Below, one piece after another: positions 10,151 through 22,590 of a DNA stretch of 64,000 nucleotides. The stretch spans positions 39,007,841 through 39,071,840 of the forward strand of contig OV884009.1 of assembly GCA_930367205.1 (NCBI GenBank), read 5' to 3'. The position numbers were made by a program, and so were the translations under genes. The DNA comes from Acanthosoma haemorrhoidale (lineage: Eukaryota; Arthropoda; Insecta; Hemiptera; Acanthosomatidae). Every line of letters begins with the position of its first letter. Position 1 is the stretch's first letter. The notes under the pieces were generated by a model that saw nothing but the letters and a program-made list of their open reading frames with translations, ran no database searches and had not been told where the DNA came from.

Positions 10151-12834
10151 AAACTCATCAGCATGCTTGCTGATACTCAATGAATTTATTTAGTTGTCCA
10201 AAAATACTTTGAAGGTGATCTTACTTGTAACTTTTCAACACCTTCAAACAGGTACTCTTAGTAAAAGGATCCGCTCACCCCAAATAAATTACCTTTATTT
10301 TTCCCTTATCTATAATCTTAAAAATTTGAGAGCTAAGAAAATGCAAGAGTTTGAACCTTACAACAGTTACCTCTTTAGATTAGAGATGTCCGCAAATCTT
10401 TATAATTACTTAAAATGAGGCTGTATGTGTATGTTTGGCACTCCAATTAATAACGGTTAATCGATATATTTTCGTAACTCGTTTAACTACTTATTTAAGT
10501 AAGTGAACGTAGATAAGTATGGCGATGAACTACTTTACTATCTATAAAAGTTTCTACTACTAAGTACTTTCATGTAAATAAATCATTGAAGTGCCCAGAT
10601 TATGTTAATAAAACCTAAGTAAAGTTTAGTAAACTTCATTTTGTAAAAGTCCGAAAATATAAAACGTATCACTCAACATGTCCACGAGGGCTTTATTTTG
10701 ATATTCTTCTAAATATGATGAGAAAATATATATTGGCAATTATAAAGGATTAATGACCCTTTCTTCAGTACTTTTCTAGGGATTTTATTTTTAACATATT
10801 TGAACTAAATGAAATGTAAAACCTAAATTCCACCAAATACCAATGTTCTTTGTAAAACTTGGGTCGCTGAGATCATGTCTTCGATTTCCATGACTTTTTA
10901 AAATCAAAGTCAGAACATAGATTGCATATTAATTACTAACCAGGTCGCAAATACGTTTGAATTGATACCATACTCTACAATACTATAGGATAATAAATGA
11001 ATTTATTTCACATAAAGTTGCTAGTAAGCGCAGACCGCGTGCTGAAGAGGTTTAGAAAAATTACTACCTGTTATAATAAAATTATTTATATTACTATCTG
11101 TACAGACATTGAACTGGGTGTGTGATCATTACCACGCGATAGCCAGGTCTCCGTCGACCCAGTGACCTATTTTAGAACACGTGGTTACCGTCGGGGGTTT
11201 GAGCTTTTGATTTTAATTAGTTGCTCTATTTATAGTCGCCTTATTATTTTTTTTATTATTCGAAATATGTATGTATTATAATTGACGTAATCAGGTTAAG
11301 GACTGAATAAATTTAAAATTAAATTGTTTGTTAGCATTTTAAAAACTCATTGCACTTCTCACTTTTATTTTCCTAATCGACAATGACTCTTTTATTTGTA
11401 AAGCCATGTTCATCACTGGATTATGGACGTATCAACAAATAAATAACAATGTAAGTAGTTAAAATGTTTACAAAAAAAAAACCTTTTGAAATCGGCTCAA
11501 AAGACCTGATTTACATTTCTCAAAACTTTTTGTTGTACCATCTGGAATGTATCTGTGACAAAATGTATCTGTAATCTGTGACAAAATGAAAGAAAAAAAA
11601 ATCGGTACTTTAAATATTTAATAGCTCCCGAACTGAGACTTGAGAAATCAAAAAAAAAATTAGATACTATTTTTTTTAATTTTACGCTAACCTTTTTTTT
11701 CCAAACTTTCTTTTATTGTATTTTAACCAAAAAATTAAAATCATATTTGAGATGGTAATTTAAGATAATAGAATAATTTTTAATTACCTTAAAAGATACT
11801 CCCAGGTAGGAGAAACTTAATGAAAACAGAGCCTTTCCCTTTGGGCCCTGCAAGGTATTAGGGTTTGACACAAACAAAATCATAAATAATGTTAGGACCA
11901 ATAAGGATGTTGAGTTTATAATATAATAGCCTGAAATTAATGAATCCAAGATACGTCCCAATTTTTTTTTCCTCCCAATATCTCAAACAATTTTAATTTA
12001 TTTTTTTGATTTTTCTGCTGACCAATCTTGTTTCATAATGATTGCAAAGTATGCTCTCTAAAAATGACAATTAAGTTACTGTCTGGGCAGGCTCTTTCGC
12101 AGGAGGTGAGTAGGTGGGTCTACCCGGACACATAGTATTAAAAACGAACTGGACGAGTGCCGTGAAAACGGTCCGGTTGTCAGCGCGCTTCCCCCCACCA
12201 CTTGTAGGCAAAGACCCTCTTGGTACAGAGTCTAATGAGTTAAACGCGTACTCCTTATTTTTCTACTCGATATAGTTTTAAACTCTTTTTTTCCCTCTGA
12301 TATTTAAGTATTTGATAAACACTAATTAATTATATTTTTAATTATATATTAATATAGGGAAACTATGCAATTTGGTTTTTAAGTGTAGGATGCACTCGAT
12401 TAATTCAACTGGAATTTAAGATAGTTCATGAACTAGCACAATTTAGTAGCATTATTTATTGATGGCTAACAATACACATAAATATATGAATACATAATAC
12501 TACTGTATATTCTATGAAGCTGACTATCAGTTATAATAATTATGACAGGCATGGCATTTGACGAGAAACTTTCATTATTTGGTTCCTCAATTTCGTTTCC
12601 CCCATTGATCCATTCGGTTATGTTAATTGACAGCTCAACATTATGAATTAAACTACAATACAGCATTACTCATTAGTTAGAACACCCTCTCGATTTTTTA
12701 TAATTGTAATTAAGAATACAAAATGAGCACATGCTCATAACTACTGAAGTATACATTGATCGATTGCTCGAACAAAATAGAAAATGTACCACAAAGAACT
12801 TACCGGTATACTGATAATATATATACTGATATAC
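10151..12834. other. Intergenic AT-rich DNA
   Basis: No supported gene. Two short GC-richer islands (11100-11210 and 12080-12235) stand out from the AT-rich background but show no motif I recognise. Short open frames here have no coding character. Confidence 0.4.
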
Positions 12835-13400
12835 TGATGGTATATAAATCCGTCCTACGGCCAGCTATGCTTTATGGTGCCCCGCTATATACTCACTTGA
12901 CTGACAATACAGCTAAAGGGTCATGAGAAAAGTGGAAAGACATAACTCTCTCCAGAGGTCAAAGAACGCCTACCTGCACCCGTTGCTTGGTGTGCCATCG
13001 GTGGGTGAGTTCATCCTCCGTAGACACAGCAAGTTTTTTGACTCGTTGCAGTAACTAACCCAGTGTTTAACACTATGACCCCACCACCAGTCCTGCATTG
13101 ATGGCAACAGACTGTCGGGGAAAATTAGGTTAAGATTTATGTTAGTTTTAAGTCTATGATTCCTGAGGTGAGCCCCATGACTTTTAAACATGTTTAGACA
13201 ATTAATGTATAATGTACATTATACCTTTGTAACAATCGCAAATCGCAATGTAAAATTATTAAAAATTGTATAAAATCTGGCCAAGCTACAGGACATATAA
13301 TGACCTACTGTAAATAGATCCTGATTAGTCCTAGTAAATAGATAGTCAATACTGATTTTTATAATTTATAATAACAAGGGTATATGAAAAAGAATGAAAT
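12835..13400 (+). pseudogene. LINE E fragment (E2) with RT C-terminal region and hairpin-rich 3' UTR
   Basis: IYKSVLRPAMLYGAPLY (from 12842) is the typical post-RT LINE motif (RP..LYG.P.W). After a frameshift and a stop, LLGVPSVGEFILRRHSKFFDSL (12980-13050) is the typical C-terminal end. The following 3' UTR holds AGGTGAGCCCCATGAC (13165-13180), the perfect palindrome GTATAATGTACATTATAC (13208-13225), GCTACAGG, TGTAAATAGATCC and an AAGGGTATATGAAAAAG end. These features, in this order, also form the short repeats at 6471, 31976, 40652, 49502 and 51201, and so tie those repeats to this LINE family. It is not Jockey-like in this stretch; the clade is unresolved. Confidence 0.68.
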
Positions 13401-14110
13401 AACAAAATGCCGAATTATAGGTAACTGTGTTTTAGTAATCGGGTGCCTTTTTTTTCTGGTTGGTTTTCGTTGTAATTCGAACGCGTTAGGCACGTCATCA
13501 GGTTTAAGTAGCTTATAATTAATATTTGGCTGTAATTTATATTGATCAGTAGTAAAGTTTACTCCACGAAAAAGTTTACGACTGCTTCAAGTAGAAACGA
13601 AGTTTTTCCTTTTCATTGTTATAATCCATTTTTTCCGTTATTCTAGATGTTGAAAGGAACTGGAAGGGTGGAGGTAAAAATAAAAATAATTAACGTATTT
13701 TTTTATGTTTAATTACCTGTAAAATGTTATTTCACAATTCTTCTTACGTCTACTGGTACAGTTGTTTGCAGGACAACTCGTAACCGTCATTAAAATATCT
13801 AAAGGAATGGTTAAACGCAAAAAGCGAATAAGCGTGATGAAAACAAATACACGTGCTAATATAAGGAAAAACAAGAATGGAGTGAAGCACTGTCTACTGT
13901 CTTGCCTACAGATGGCGGGGGACGGCGACCGCTTTCTAAAACCTCTAACGCTTTCAGTCCAGATCTTTTAAAATCGATGCCCTGGACACTCCCGACTTGC
14001 TAGCCCTGCCGACACGACCCCTTACTGAAGATATCTAACAATGAAAATTCAACCCGTTCAACAGGACTAGGAATGCAGGACCAGTTCAACTATGAACCTG
14101 CATTATTATA
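13401..14110. other. Intergenic, nothing recognised
   Basis: AT-rich DNA followed by a slightly GC-richer part (13880-14080). No coding or repeat signal is supported. Confidence 0.4.
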
Positions 14111-14995
14111 CTGGGTGTCCCAGAATTAACGCAAGATTTTATTTAAATAGAAAACACAGTTTTTAGTATTTTTGTTGTTATTTTTTTATTAAATTATAAA
14201 GTAAATAGGATAGGGTTATTTATGGAATAACACATCGGGGGAATGGCCTCCACGACTTTGCTGGCACATCGCACTCTTTTGCCGAAATTTTTTATGACCA
14301 TTTGGTATAAATGTGGATGAATTTCGTTGATACAGCGTTGAATTTCCTCTTTTAATGAACGGGTGGAAGTGGGCTTGTTGACACACACCTTTGACTTCAA
14401 ATAACCCCATAAAAAGAAATCTAAAGGTGTTAAATCATACGATCTAGGGGGCTAATTCTGATCACCGAAACGAGAGAGTACACGACCTGGAAATGTCTCA
14501 TGCAGTATTTGAATTGTTTCATGGGCTGTATGACATGTGGCATTATCTTATTGAAACCACATATTGGCCACATCAATATCATCCAATTTAGGCACGGGCT
14601 ACGACGCCGAATTGATGTTTCTGGATTTTCAACAACACTCTCACGCACTGCTTCGATATTGACATTTGAACGGCTTGTTTTTGGACGACCAGTGTGTTTA
14701 GCGTCTCCAACTGATCGAGTCACCCTAATTTTTTCAATTAATCTCTTCACAGTTGATGAAGTCAAAACACTATTCCGACCAACTTTTTTATGAACTTTTC
14801 GAACTGCGGCCACCAAACTTTCATTATTTTCAAGATAATGTTCAACAATAAAGACACGTTTTTCTATCGTGTAACGCTCCATTTTTACTAACCCTAAACT
14901 GTCAGCTGTCAAATCGTTTTTTTTTTAGGGTTGCCAGCACTTTACTGCACAAATGGCGGCAAATTCAAATCTTGCGTTTATTCTGAGACATCCAT
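14111..14995 (-). mobile_element. Mariner-like element with internal deletion
   Basis: Terminal inverted repeats of about 28 bp flank the element: GGGTGTCCCAGAATTAACGC at the left, and GGATGTCTCAGAATAAACGC read on the minus strand from the right. TA dinucleotides abut both ends (14109-14110, 14996-14997), as expected for IS630-Tc1-mariner insertion. At 885 bp the element is shorter than a usual 1.3-kb mariner. Transposase N- and C-terminal pieces remain on the minus strand; the catalytic middle is gone. Confidence 0.85.
14220..14912 (-). pseudogene. Mariner-like transposase remnant
   Basis: On the minus strand from 14880, MERYTIEKRVFIVEHYLENN opens an N-terminal helix-turn-helix region. It continues to GRPKTSRSNVNIEAVRESV and SIRRRS at about 14610, the end of the DNA-binding part. 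After that the frame runs into unrelated residues, and 14220-14420 encodes the C-terminal end (LKSKVCVNKPTSTRSLKEEI to CYSINN). The DDE/D catalytic core between them is deleted apart from short scraps. An in-frame codon at 14912 extends the frame upstream, but the Met at 14880 is the likelier start. Confidence 0.82.
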
Positions 14996-17299
14996 TATTA
15001 TATAACACCAATGTAATAGTTGCTGGTCACAATTCAGTACCAGCCCACATAAAAAGAGTCATCTCATGAAAGGACTTATAAATCATTCCACAATAAATAA
15101 AATGTATAACATTATTTATTATGTAAAACAGATATCTCTGCAGGCTTAGAACGTACAACGTAAGGCAAAAATCAATGAATTCAATATATCAAATCAATTG
15201 ATACTATGTCGAATTCGATTTCCTGAAAAAGAGCTTAGTATTTAATTTTATATTTTAAATAATTTGATGTGTAAATTCTACACCAGAATGGCTTTCCGAA
15301 CAAGGACTATTTGATGAATTCACGTTGCAATTCCATATAAAAGGACAATTCAGTTCAGAATTAAAAAAAAAATATATCTGTCAAATAAAGAAAAGTATAT
15401 TGTGAGCTTACTGATTCGTAGATCGATCGAGTTGTTAGGCATGAAAAAAATCAGAACTATTTCTTAAATATATTTTGAGATGCAGCTTCAAATTAAATTT
15501 AGCGACACGGTAATGACTTATGAACTTGTAATGGCCAGAATAATCTTAAGTATTACTGTACGCGAACGGCAATATTCAGATTTTGCGGTTTGTTTTGTTT
15601 TCATTTTTTTTTCATAAAAAAACATAATCATTGTGATTCGGAGCAAATATACACTTCAAATTTCATACTATAGATAATGAAGCCATAGAGATACATGCGA
15701 AAACCTTTCCCTTTAGCCACGATACTATTTTGGAACGATATTGCCGATTGTGTGTGAATCTAACGTTACCTTGTTAATTATTGCTATGTACTAAACTTGA
15801 CGTTTTTATGTAAGTCCTAAAAATCATAAACCTCAGTTGAACAGTTCAAGTTCGCACAAGATAGACCTGAGAGGTCACTCAAAATAACGGCTTGAGTTTC
15901 CAAATTAAAAACAGGGCCTCAGAACTGCAATTATTCTCTAGGGCCGTTAGTTTATTCATCCTCCTTTTTGACCATATTTAATAATGTTTCACCACTCTAC
16001 TCTTTCTTTAATTTTTTTTTAGATGTAGTATTGTGATCAGGTTGGATTTTTTTTAGTTGGAATGTAGACGTGAAGTCCGTTGAGCAATGAAAAAAAGGAA
16101 TCAGTATTAATTCTGAGTGGATATATTCCATTGATGTATTAAGCTAATCATATCTTACATATATCTGCTGCCCATCACCGTGACAGATATGGAGCCATGT
16201 CCGTAATTATATTTGATGAAAATTTAACATCTTTCTTTCTTGGAAACGAAGCCGATGTCCCATAGAAAATCGTCACTCAAAAATAATCTGCAAACTAATA
16301 GCTCGTAGTTTTATAGGTTTTTATTCTTAAAAGAAAAATCAACTCAAGCGTGGTACATCACACATTTAAGCGACTCTTTATGGCTGTGAAACCAGTATAA
16401 TCGACAGTTTTAACGACCTCGCTGAGTCACAGTCCGTTTAAGCCCAATACAAATTACATATTATTGATCAAACGTTAATATCTTTGATTCGCTACCTTGA
16501 CAGGATTATTTTGTTATAACTAAGTAATTATTTGTTAATGACCTTTTGATGAATGAAACCAACAGAAATAATAATCCTGTAATAAATAAACTGGTTATGC
16601 TAAAGTTGCACACAGGATGTTTATGATTCCTTGTAATTATGCCTTAAAAATATAACACTCTACATATTGTTTATCACGAGGTTGGGGCGTTTATTTTGAA
16701 TTAAAAATGAATATGCATTACAGTGAAATTTTCACTATAAAATTTAATTTATTTATTAGAATTAGGTTGATTTTAAGGTTGTGAGTTTTTGGTTGAAATA
16801 ATATGTATAGATGCAGTGTTTGACCCTGGTCAGGTACAGTGGCTTCTTTCTGGAATTTCCAGATATTTTGAGTGGGGATTTTAGGGAGACTTTAGTATTT
16901 TAGTCCTAGTCAGTCATCATGAGACCGTTGCCCAGAAGCCATAATTAGACTATTAAACTGGGTGCTAAAGAGAGGCATTTTCGAGACCTAAGGATAGAAG
17001 ACACCGGGGGACACGGGAGACATTCCCCAAAACCAAATAATTTACAATGTTATAATTGATTATATTATGGAATTATTTTTTTAATTATTTAAAACTCTTC
17101 AGCCAATATTATTACGAAAACATTTGAAAACGATAAAATCACGCACTAGAACTATAAACGACCCTGAGATAATATCCATTGACACATTATAAAAATAACT
17201 ATTAATCTTAAATATTATATTTGTATATTACTTCTTTTAAATATGAAAGCAAAAATATTTTAACAGAAAAAGAAATCGCTACAATAAACCATACAATAT
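14996..17299. other. Intergenic AT-rich DNA
   Basis: No gene, RNA or repeat is supported. Short open frames are at chance level for this composition. Confidence 0.45.
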
Positions 17300-17647
17300 G
17301 TACACTGCTCCACAAAAACGTGGCACAGTTAGAAAAATGTTATTATTTGCTTTCTAATAAAATTATTTTGGCTTCCAATTTTTTTAAATTAATATTACAC
17401 GTTTCCAGTGATTAGGGGCTGTACGTATAATGAAACCCCAATAAATATCTAGAACAATTATGTAAAAAAAAATTATACAGTACTTTCTGATCACGAAATA
17501 AAAAGTTCTTCTGATTAATAAAAGAAAATTGCGTTTTAGTACCGGATAATTCATTCTCTGGCTTTAATCACAGCCTCAAGTCTTCAAGACATCTTATCAA
17601 GCTTCCTGCAACCTCGTGATTCATACGTCTCTACTAAAGAAGTTCTT

Positions 17648-17798
17648 GTATTGTATGAATGAGTGAGTGAATGATGAATTGTAAATATGGTATGAATGAG
17701 AACATTTATCTCAATTACTTATTGCCTACATATAGTTAATAAGGAAGATTGTAATTTTAGCACAATAAAGAAGTTTTTTTCTTTCTCTCAAAAAAAAA
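17648..17798 (+). mobile_element. LINE A tail-only insertion (A4), nested in the Tc1 relic
   Basis: Only the last 150 bp of family A is present: GTATGAATGAGTGAG, a second GTATGAATGAG, then TTGTAATTTTAGCACAATAAAG and poly(A). AAGTTCTT (17640-17647) and AAGATCTT (17799-17806) are a probable 8-bp duplication with one change. It interrupts Tc1 transposase, so it is the younger insertion. Confidence 0.75.
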
Positions 17799-17809
17799 AA
17801 GATCTTAAC

Positions 17810-18330
17810 TCATGTAGGTTAAAGATGAAGGGGGGGGGGATGACCTGCTGTACACGTCTGCTAAGCTCGTCCCACATATGCTCTATAGGATTTAAATCCA
17901 GGTTACGAGCAGGCCAGCTCAAAGCCAATATACTTACATTATTGAGGTATTGCAAAACAAACATTGCCACGCAGGATAAGGTACCACTTTTGCACCAATA
18001 AATGGTCCAAAAGGGGACACCTATTCCTGGATAATTTCCCTCACATACAAATTGGCACCAAGGGAATTTCTGCGGAGCAGTGGATATTCGCAGTCAAAGA
18101 AATTCCACCTCACACCATCTCTGAATCACCTCCGAAATGAACTCTCCCAGTGACATTACACACCAGCCCTTTGGTGAACTCTCATCAGTCTACCTGCTGT
18201 ACAAAGAGGGACGAGTGGCTCATTTAAAAACACGTTGTTCCATTCCTTGCTCTCTAAACAGTAGTTTCAGGCAGACCCAAGACACGGGGTGCTTATGTTT
18301 GGCTTCGACTGTCTTCCACTAAAGCAACAA
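17810..18330 (-). pseudogene. Tc1-like transposase remnant
   Basis: On the minus strand, LSWPARNLDLNPIEHMWDEL (17850-17915) is the classic Tc1 D-L-N-P-I-E-H-.-W block containing the last catalytic acidic residue. Further transposase sequence runs to about 18330 with frameshifts. The C-terminus is separated by the inserted LINE tail at 17648-17798 and seems to resume below 17640. It encodes no working protein. Confidence 0.8.
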
Positions 18331-18658
18331 TGCGGGCTACTTGCGCGATCGTAAAAACTATTTTTTAAATTAAAATTAAGGAAAAATACCTTTTGATAAA
18401 TTTTTAGAGATTAGATATACAAGTAATCACAATAGCGAATAAATAAATATAAACTAAAATAAAATTTTAGTTATTGTTCACCGAATAACATATAGGATTA
18501 AATAAGGTAAACAAAGCCCTTTATTAATAAGAAAATAGGTCACTTCTCTTTAAATTTTTTTTTTTAATCTTATTTTTATTCATGATTATCATATGTTATT
18601 TTTAATAACTTTTTAAACGATTTTTTCCTTGTGCGCGACTATTTTGTGGTGCAGCCTA

Positions 18659-21030
18659 TATACGTGTGTACGTTTTCCCTATTGTAAAATGATGTTTACA
18701 GCTGAAATGTAATTTAATGTAAAACAGTTATCACCAAAATAAATGAAAATAATTTTTAAAAAAACGTTCTTGTTCTGGTTTAATTTTATTAAAAAAATAT
18801 ATTAGTTTTTGTATCCAATTGTGCTTGGTTATAATGAAAAAAAAATGTTGTATGACCTACTTAATATAGATTAGGGTTTTAATACAAAATGACCAGGACG
18901 CAGTTAGATTTTTCAGGTTAGGCACGCTCTTCCTTAACAGAGGACATTTTAAAGTACCCACAGGCCCTGTCCCCTGGGAGACAGGAATATTTATGGCCCA
19001 GGAGGGGGGGGGGGCACATATTCCGGATACCCGCAAATAAATTTAGACCCCCTACTATTCCCGAGCATTTATCCGCTTACTTTAACACTTATCAGCAAGT
19101 TATCAGCTGTTTATTAACAGGTGCAAGACAGCTATGTTTTTCTACGTCTTTTTTCTTATAGCCTTAAAGATAGTTGTTTTTCTTCAACAATAAAAAAAAA
19201 CCGATTAATATACAAGACCTTATATTATCTGTTCCTTTAAGCCATATTTCAGCAGAAAAAAAAAAAATTGTTTTGAAAATTTCCAAGCGTTTCTGGAAAG
19301 AGATTTATTATTAATTAAAGTTTATATTTTAGCTTTTGAAAGCAACTATTAATCACTACGAAGTTCTGGAATCAAAATAATTATAATTTTCCTCGGAGGA
19401 GCTAAGCTTCGAAGGCTTCGATTTTTGGCTAATTAGTTGCGACCATTAAAAAAAAATTGATTTTGTTAATGTGTCTTTACACTTCTGACACTGATGAAAC
19501 CTTAAGTGATCTGACTTTTAATTAAAAACAACAGAACCCCTTCGTTTTCGTCCCTCTTTTACATTTTTTACATATTCCTGTTTCAACTTTTTATTGTTTA
19601 TAATTATATTCATTTTTTTTTATGCTCACATTATACCTCTTTGAAAGTTTGTATAAATTATTTTTGTTGTTCAGTTCTATTTCTTTTGATTAACCCATTG
19701 CTGCAACTTTTCAAAAGAGTAAACACTAATATTTGTATATTTAATTTTTTCTCCTTTATTTTAATAAATCCTTTAATTGTGTAATTTTTTCTTATTTTGT
19801 ACTGAAACAAATTCGTTTTTTTTTGTTTTTTTTAATTTTTTGACTTTGAGGTATTATTTTTGGTTTTTATTATTATTTAATTTCCCCTTTCTTATTTTTT
19901 GTTGGCCACAGGTGTATTTGTTTATTTGTGCATTTTATTCATAGATGATATGGTCCCAGAATACAGATTTTTTTGTATTATACCCTAACTATTAAATAAA
20001 AAGAATGTTATTATTGTTTTAGTTCTTATATGCAATCATCTGCATATTATTGCTGCTTGTTCCTCTGTTGGATATCAATCGATCAAAATAAGAGAAAGTT
20101 TACGCTTTGAAGTCAGGAACTCTGCCACTATTCACAACTGTGTTAGTTTTCAATTATTGCACACAATGTGTGACTGCTATAAAATCTTCATTAGCTTTTC
20201 AGCTATTATATTTTATAAATGTCAAATATATATTAGCTTATTGACAGTAAACAAGTTAATATATACTTATTTTTAACTGTACTTCCTTTCATTAATGAAC
20301 ATCACTCAATGGTCTATCCCATTGAAAAATCGGGAGCTTTAATTTTGGTTGCTTACGAACTAAACCACATTGAATTGTGTTTAGCGTTATGTCACAACCT
20401 TTAATATTTGATTCCAGCTTAGTTTCTAATCAATATAATTATTATATTGCGGCGATCCCAATGATGTATAAAAATATTTTGTTTTCTTTTTTACCATTAC
20501 GACCCAGTTCTAAGTCGTACTGTTGCTTGACGATATGTATAATCAAATCTGAGATCACAATTAATTAATTACTACTACAATCTATATAATATTTTTTGGA
20601 TCGCTAGTTTTCTTAGATTCTTAATTCCTACAACAGCTTATCTAAAGAAACTCAATAATTTTCAATTATTTTTAAAAGCATGTATTTCTTAGTTCGTGAA
20701 GAGGTAATACAATTTATAGTTATTAACTAAATTCAATACCACACTACAGCATACAAGTATATACATTATATATATACAAGTTATTTTTAAGATGTGATTT
20801 GAAATATATTAAACAATACGAAATAAATTATAAAAAGTTTAAATCCAAAACAAGTGAATGTAACACAGCAGGAATTATATTAGTAATTGGAACAGCCGAC
20901 ATGAAGGCTGGGACCGCAGTTATTTCTAGACACTAGCTGAGAACAGAGTTGAAAGAGGCTACAAAGGAGAGGTTGTCAGCTTTGGAGTTTAGTTTTAAGA
21001 AGAGAGGTTTTTTTGTTTGGTTTTTTTCCC
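18659..21030. other. Intergenic AT-rich DNA
   Basis: No supported gene. A G-run (about 19005-19014) sits in a small GC-richer patch at 18945-19060. The rest is very AT-rich with long T and A runs. Confidence 0.45.
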
Positions 21031-21059
21031 TTAACCCCTTTGAATTTTACGATGTGAAA

Positions 21060-21145
21060 ATATGAACAATCAATGAACAAGAACTAACAATTTTTTCTCC
21101 TCATTTTGCTATGCGCAGATGCATTTGAAGGAGGCCAGAAGAATG
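21060..21145 (-). repeat. Subfamily Eb retroposon piece (E9)
   Basis: On the minus strand it reads CTCCTTCAAATGCATCTGCG followed by a GAGGA-A-run stretch. This matches the centre of the full retroposon at 38026-38233 and the copy at 39350-39528. Borders are indistinct. Confidence 0.5.
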
Positions 21146-21214
21146 TGAAAATTCATTCAATACAATAAAATCATTGTCTTGTTTACAATAAATTTTAAGA
21201 ATTTTTGACCCAGG

Positions 21215-21333
21215 TCACCAATTAAAATATACACAGATGCAAGCTCCGAGGAATAGGAGCAGTATTAAAACAGCAAGAACAAAATGGAGAAGAAAAACCA
21301 GTAGCATAGTTTTCAAAGAAATTGAATGAACCT
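21215..21333 (+). pseudogene. Gypsy RNase H fragment
   Basis: KIYTDASSE, then, after a one-base frameshift, GIGAVLKQQEQNGEEKPVA, a stop, and FSKKLNE. This is the beginning of a Ty3/gypsy RNase H domain (TDAS..GIGAVL.Q...PVA..S..L). It is not the same subfamily as the element at the left edge. It stops where TGTAGCGACC begins at 21334. Confidence 0.75.
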
Positions 21334-22338
21334 TGTAGCGACCGCTAACTAAATACTCGTAAGATAAATCAACCTATACTCTGTTGTATATATATTGTAA
21401 ACAAATGCAAATAACATGAACAAAATATATTGTAGACAAATGTCAAAAACATAAACAAAATATAAATCATTGTAAATGTGTTAAGCAATAAAAAATGCGG
21501 GGTGCCAATGAGTTATATGAGCTGGGACAACAGCTGTAGTAAGGTATGAGGCCAGGTGAAGCCCTAGATCCTCGGGAAAAACCCTGCCACCCTCTGCCAG
21601 AGGACAAAGAAGCCACACGTCATTGGTTACACCAATCTTAATGATGATTGGCCAAGGGCAAGGCTAGCTGGGTACTTAAGCCGAGGGTCTAGCCCCTGTA
21701 AATCATTCTCTCCTGGCAACTACTAGCAACTACGTGGCTACCCCGGTTGAACTCTGAAAATCTGACTGCCTCTTTATAAAAAAACCTCTGCATCTCTTCT
21801 CTCCTAACCTCGCTATGTTTTAGTCCGGCGTCGTCAGACCCTACACGTTTCTAGTTGGAACCTCTGCCTTCGTCTCGCTGAAACTAGCACCTCCTTGGGA
21901 GAGACCTCTCTCTAGTGGACAACGGTTGTCACGGCCCTGCAAACTTTACCTAGTAGCGTCTCTTACGGCAATCCAGTCTGCTTCTCTCTGATTCACACTC
22001 GCCTTTGGGATCCGGACGGTTTCCGCCTAGCCTTAGACACCGAGTGTGAATTCGTGGTCATTCCTAAACCACATAAACTACCTACAAACCTACCCTGTAC
22101 CTCTTCTCCTGAGCACAGTGCTTTGTCGGGGCACACCTTTTAAGATCTTATGGAGTCAGATAAAAACGAATTAAGCTGCTCACCGACTAAGCCGGAAGCC
22201 AGGGTGAAAGACCACAGGTCCACCCACCTTATCTCTTTCTAAGCGCTCACCGGACGACGGCTAGAGGTTGTAGCGACCCTAGCCCGTGGCGGGCGCCTCC
22301 CCCCACTTTGGGGATATTCGGCATCTGAACACGACATA
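21334..22338 (+). repeat. LTR-like block, family D
   Basis: This is a GC-richer block without open frames, resembling LTR or leader sequence of a retrovirus-like element. TGTAGCGACC occurs at 21334 and again at 22269 and may mark LTR 5' ends. Parts recur inverted elsewhere: about 21825-21915 at 24715-24812, and about 22130-22300 at 37140-37310. TTTATAA and GTACTTAAG lie within, and AATAAA repeats follow it. The exact ends are not proven. Confidence 0.55.
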
Positions 22339-22590
22339 AATAAAGGGGCTTTAAGTCTTTGGTGTAAACTATCCAATTATTGTCAGTTGTATTTATCAAT
22401 AAAGGGGTTTTAAGTCTTTTCTGTAAACTACGCCATTCTTTCCAGTTGTTTTTATTAATAAATTGGGCTTATTTATTTGGTGCAAACTACTCAATTATTC
22501 TCAGTTGTATTTATTACTGAAAGGGCTTTCAGTATTTTGTGTAAACTATGCCATTCTATTTATTAATAAAGGGGTTTTAAGCTGTTGCTG
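22339..22590 (+). repeat. Tandem array, 59-bp unit, each with AATAAA or a variant
   Basis: Units start at 22339, 22398, 22457, 22516 and 22565 (spacing 59, 59, 59, 49). Each begins AATAAAGGGGYTTTAAG or a variant, followed by TGTAAACTA and CAGTTGTATTTAT. The fourth unit has lost the AATAAA (ACTGAAAGGG) and about 10 bp of its end. The array sits at the 3' edge of the family D block and so repeats potential poly(A) signals. Confidence 0.85.

Larger units (their letters stand above)
17300..18658 (-). mobile_element. Tc1-like element relic
   Basis: The left end (CTGCTCCACAAAAACGTGGC near 17306) and the right end read on the minus strand (CTGCACCACAAAATAGTCGC near 18655) form imperfect inverted repeats next to TA. 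Between them lies a decayed transposase on the minus strand. Element length is about 1.2 kb once the nested LINE tail is removed, close to the family norm. Confidence 0.65.
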
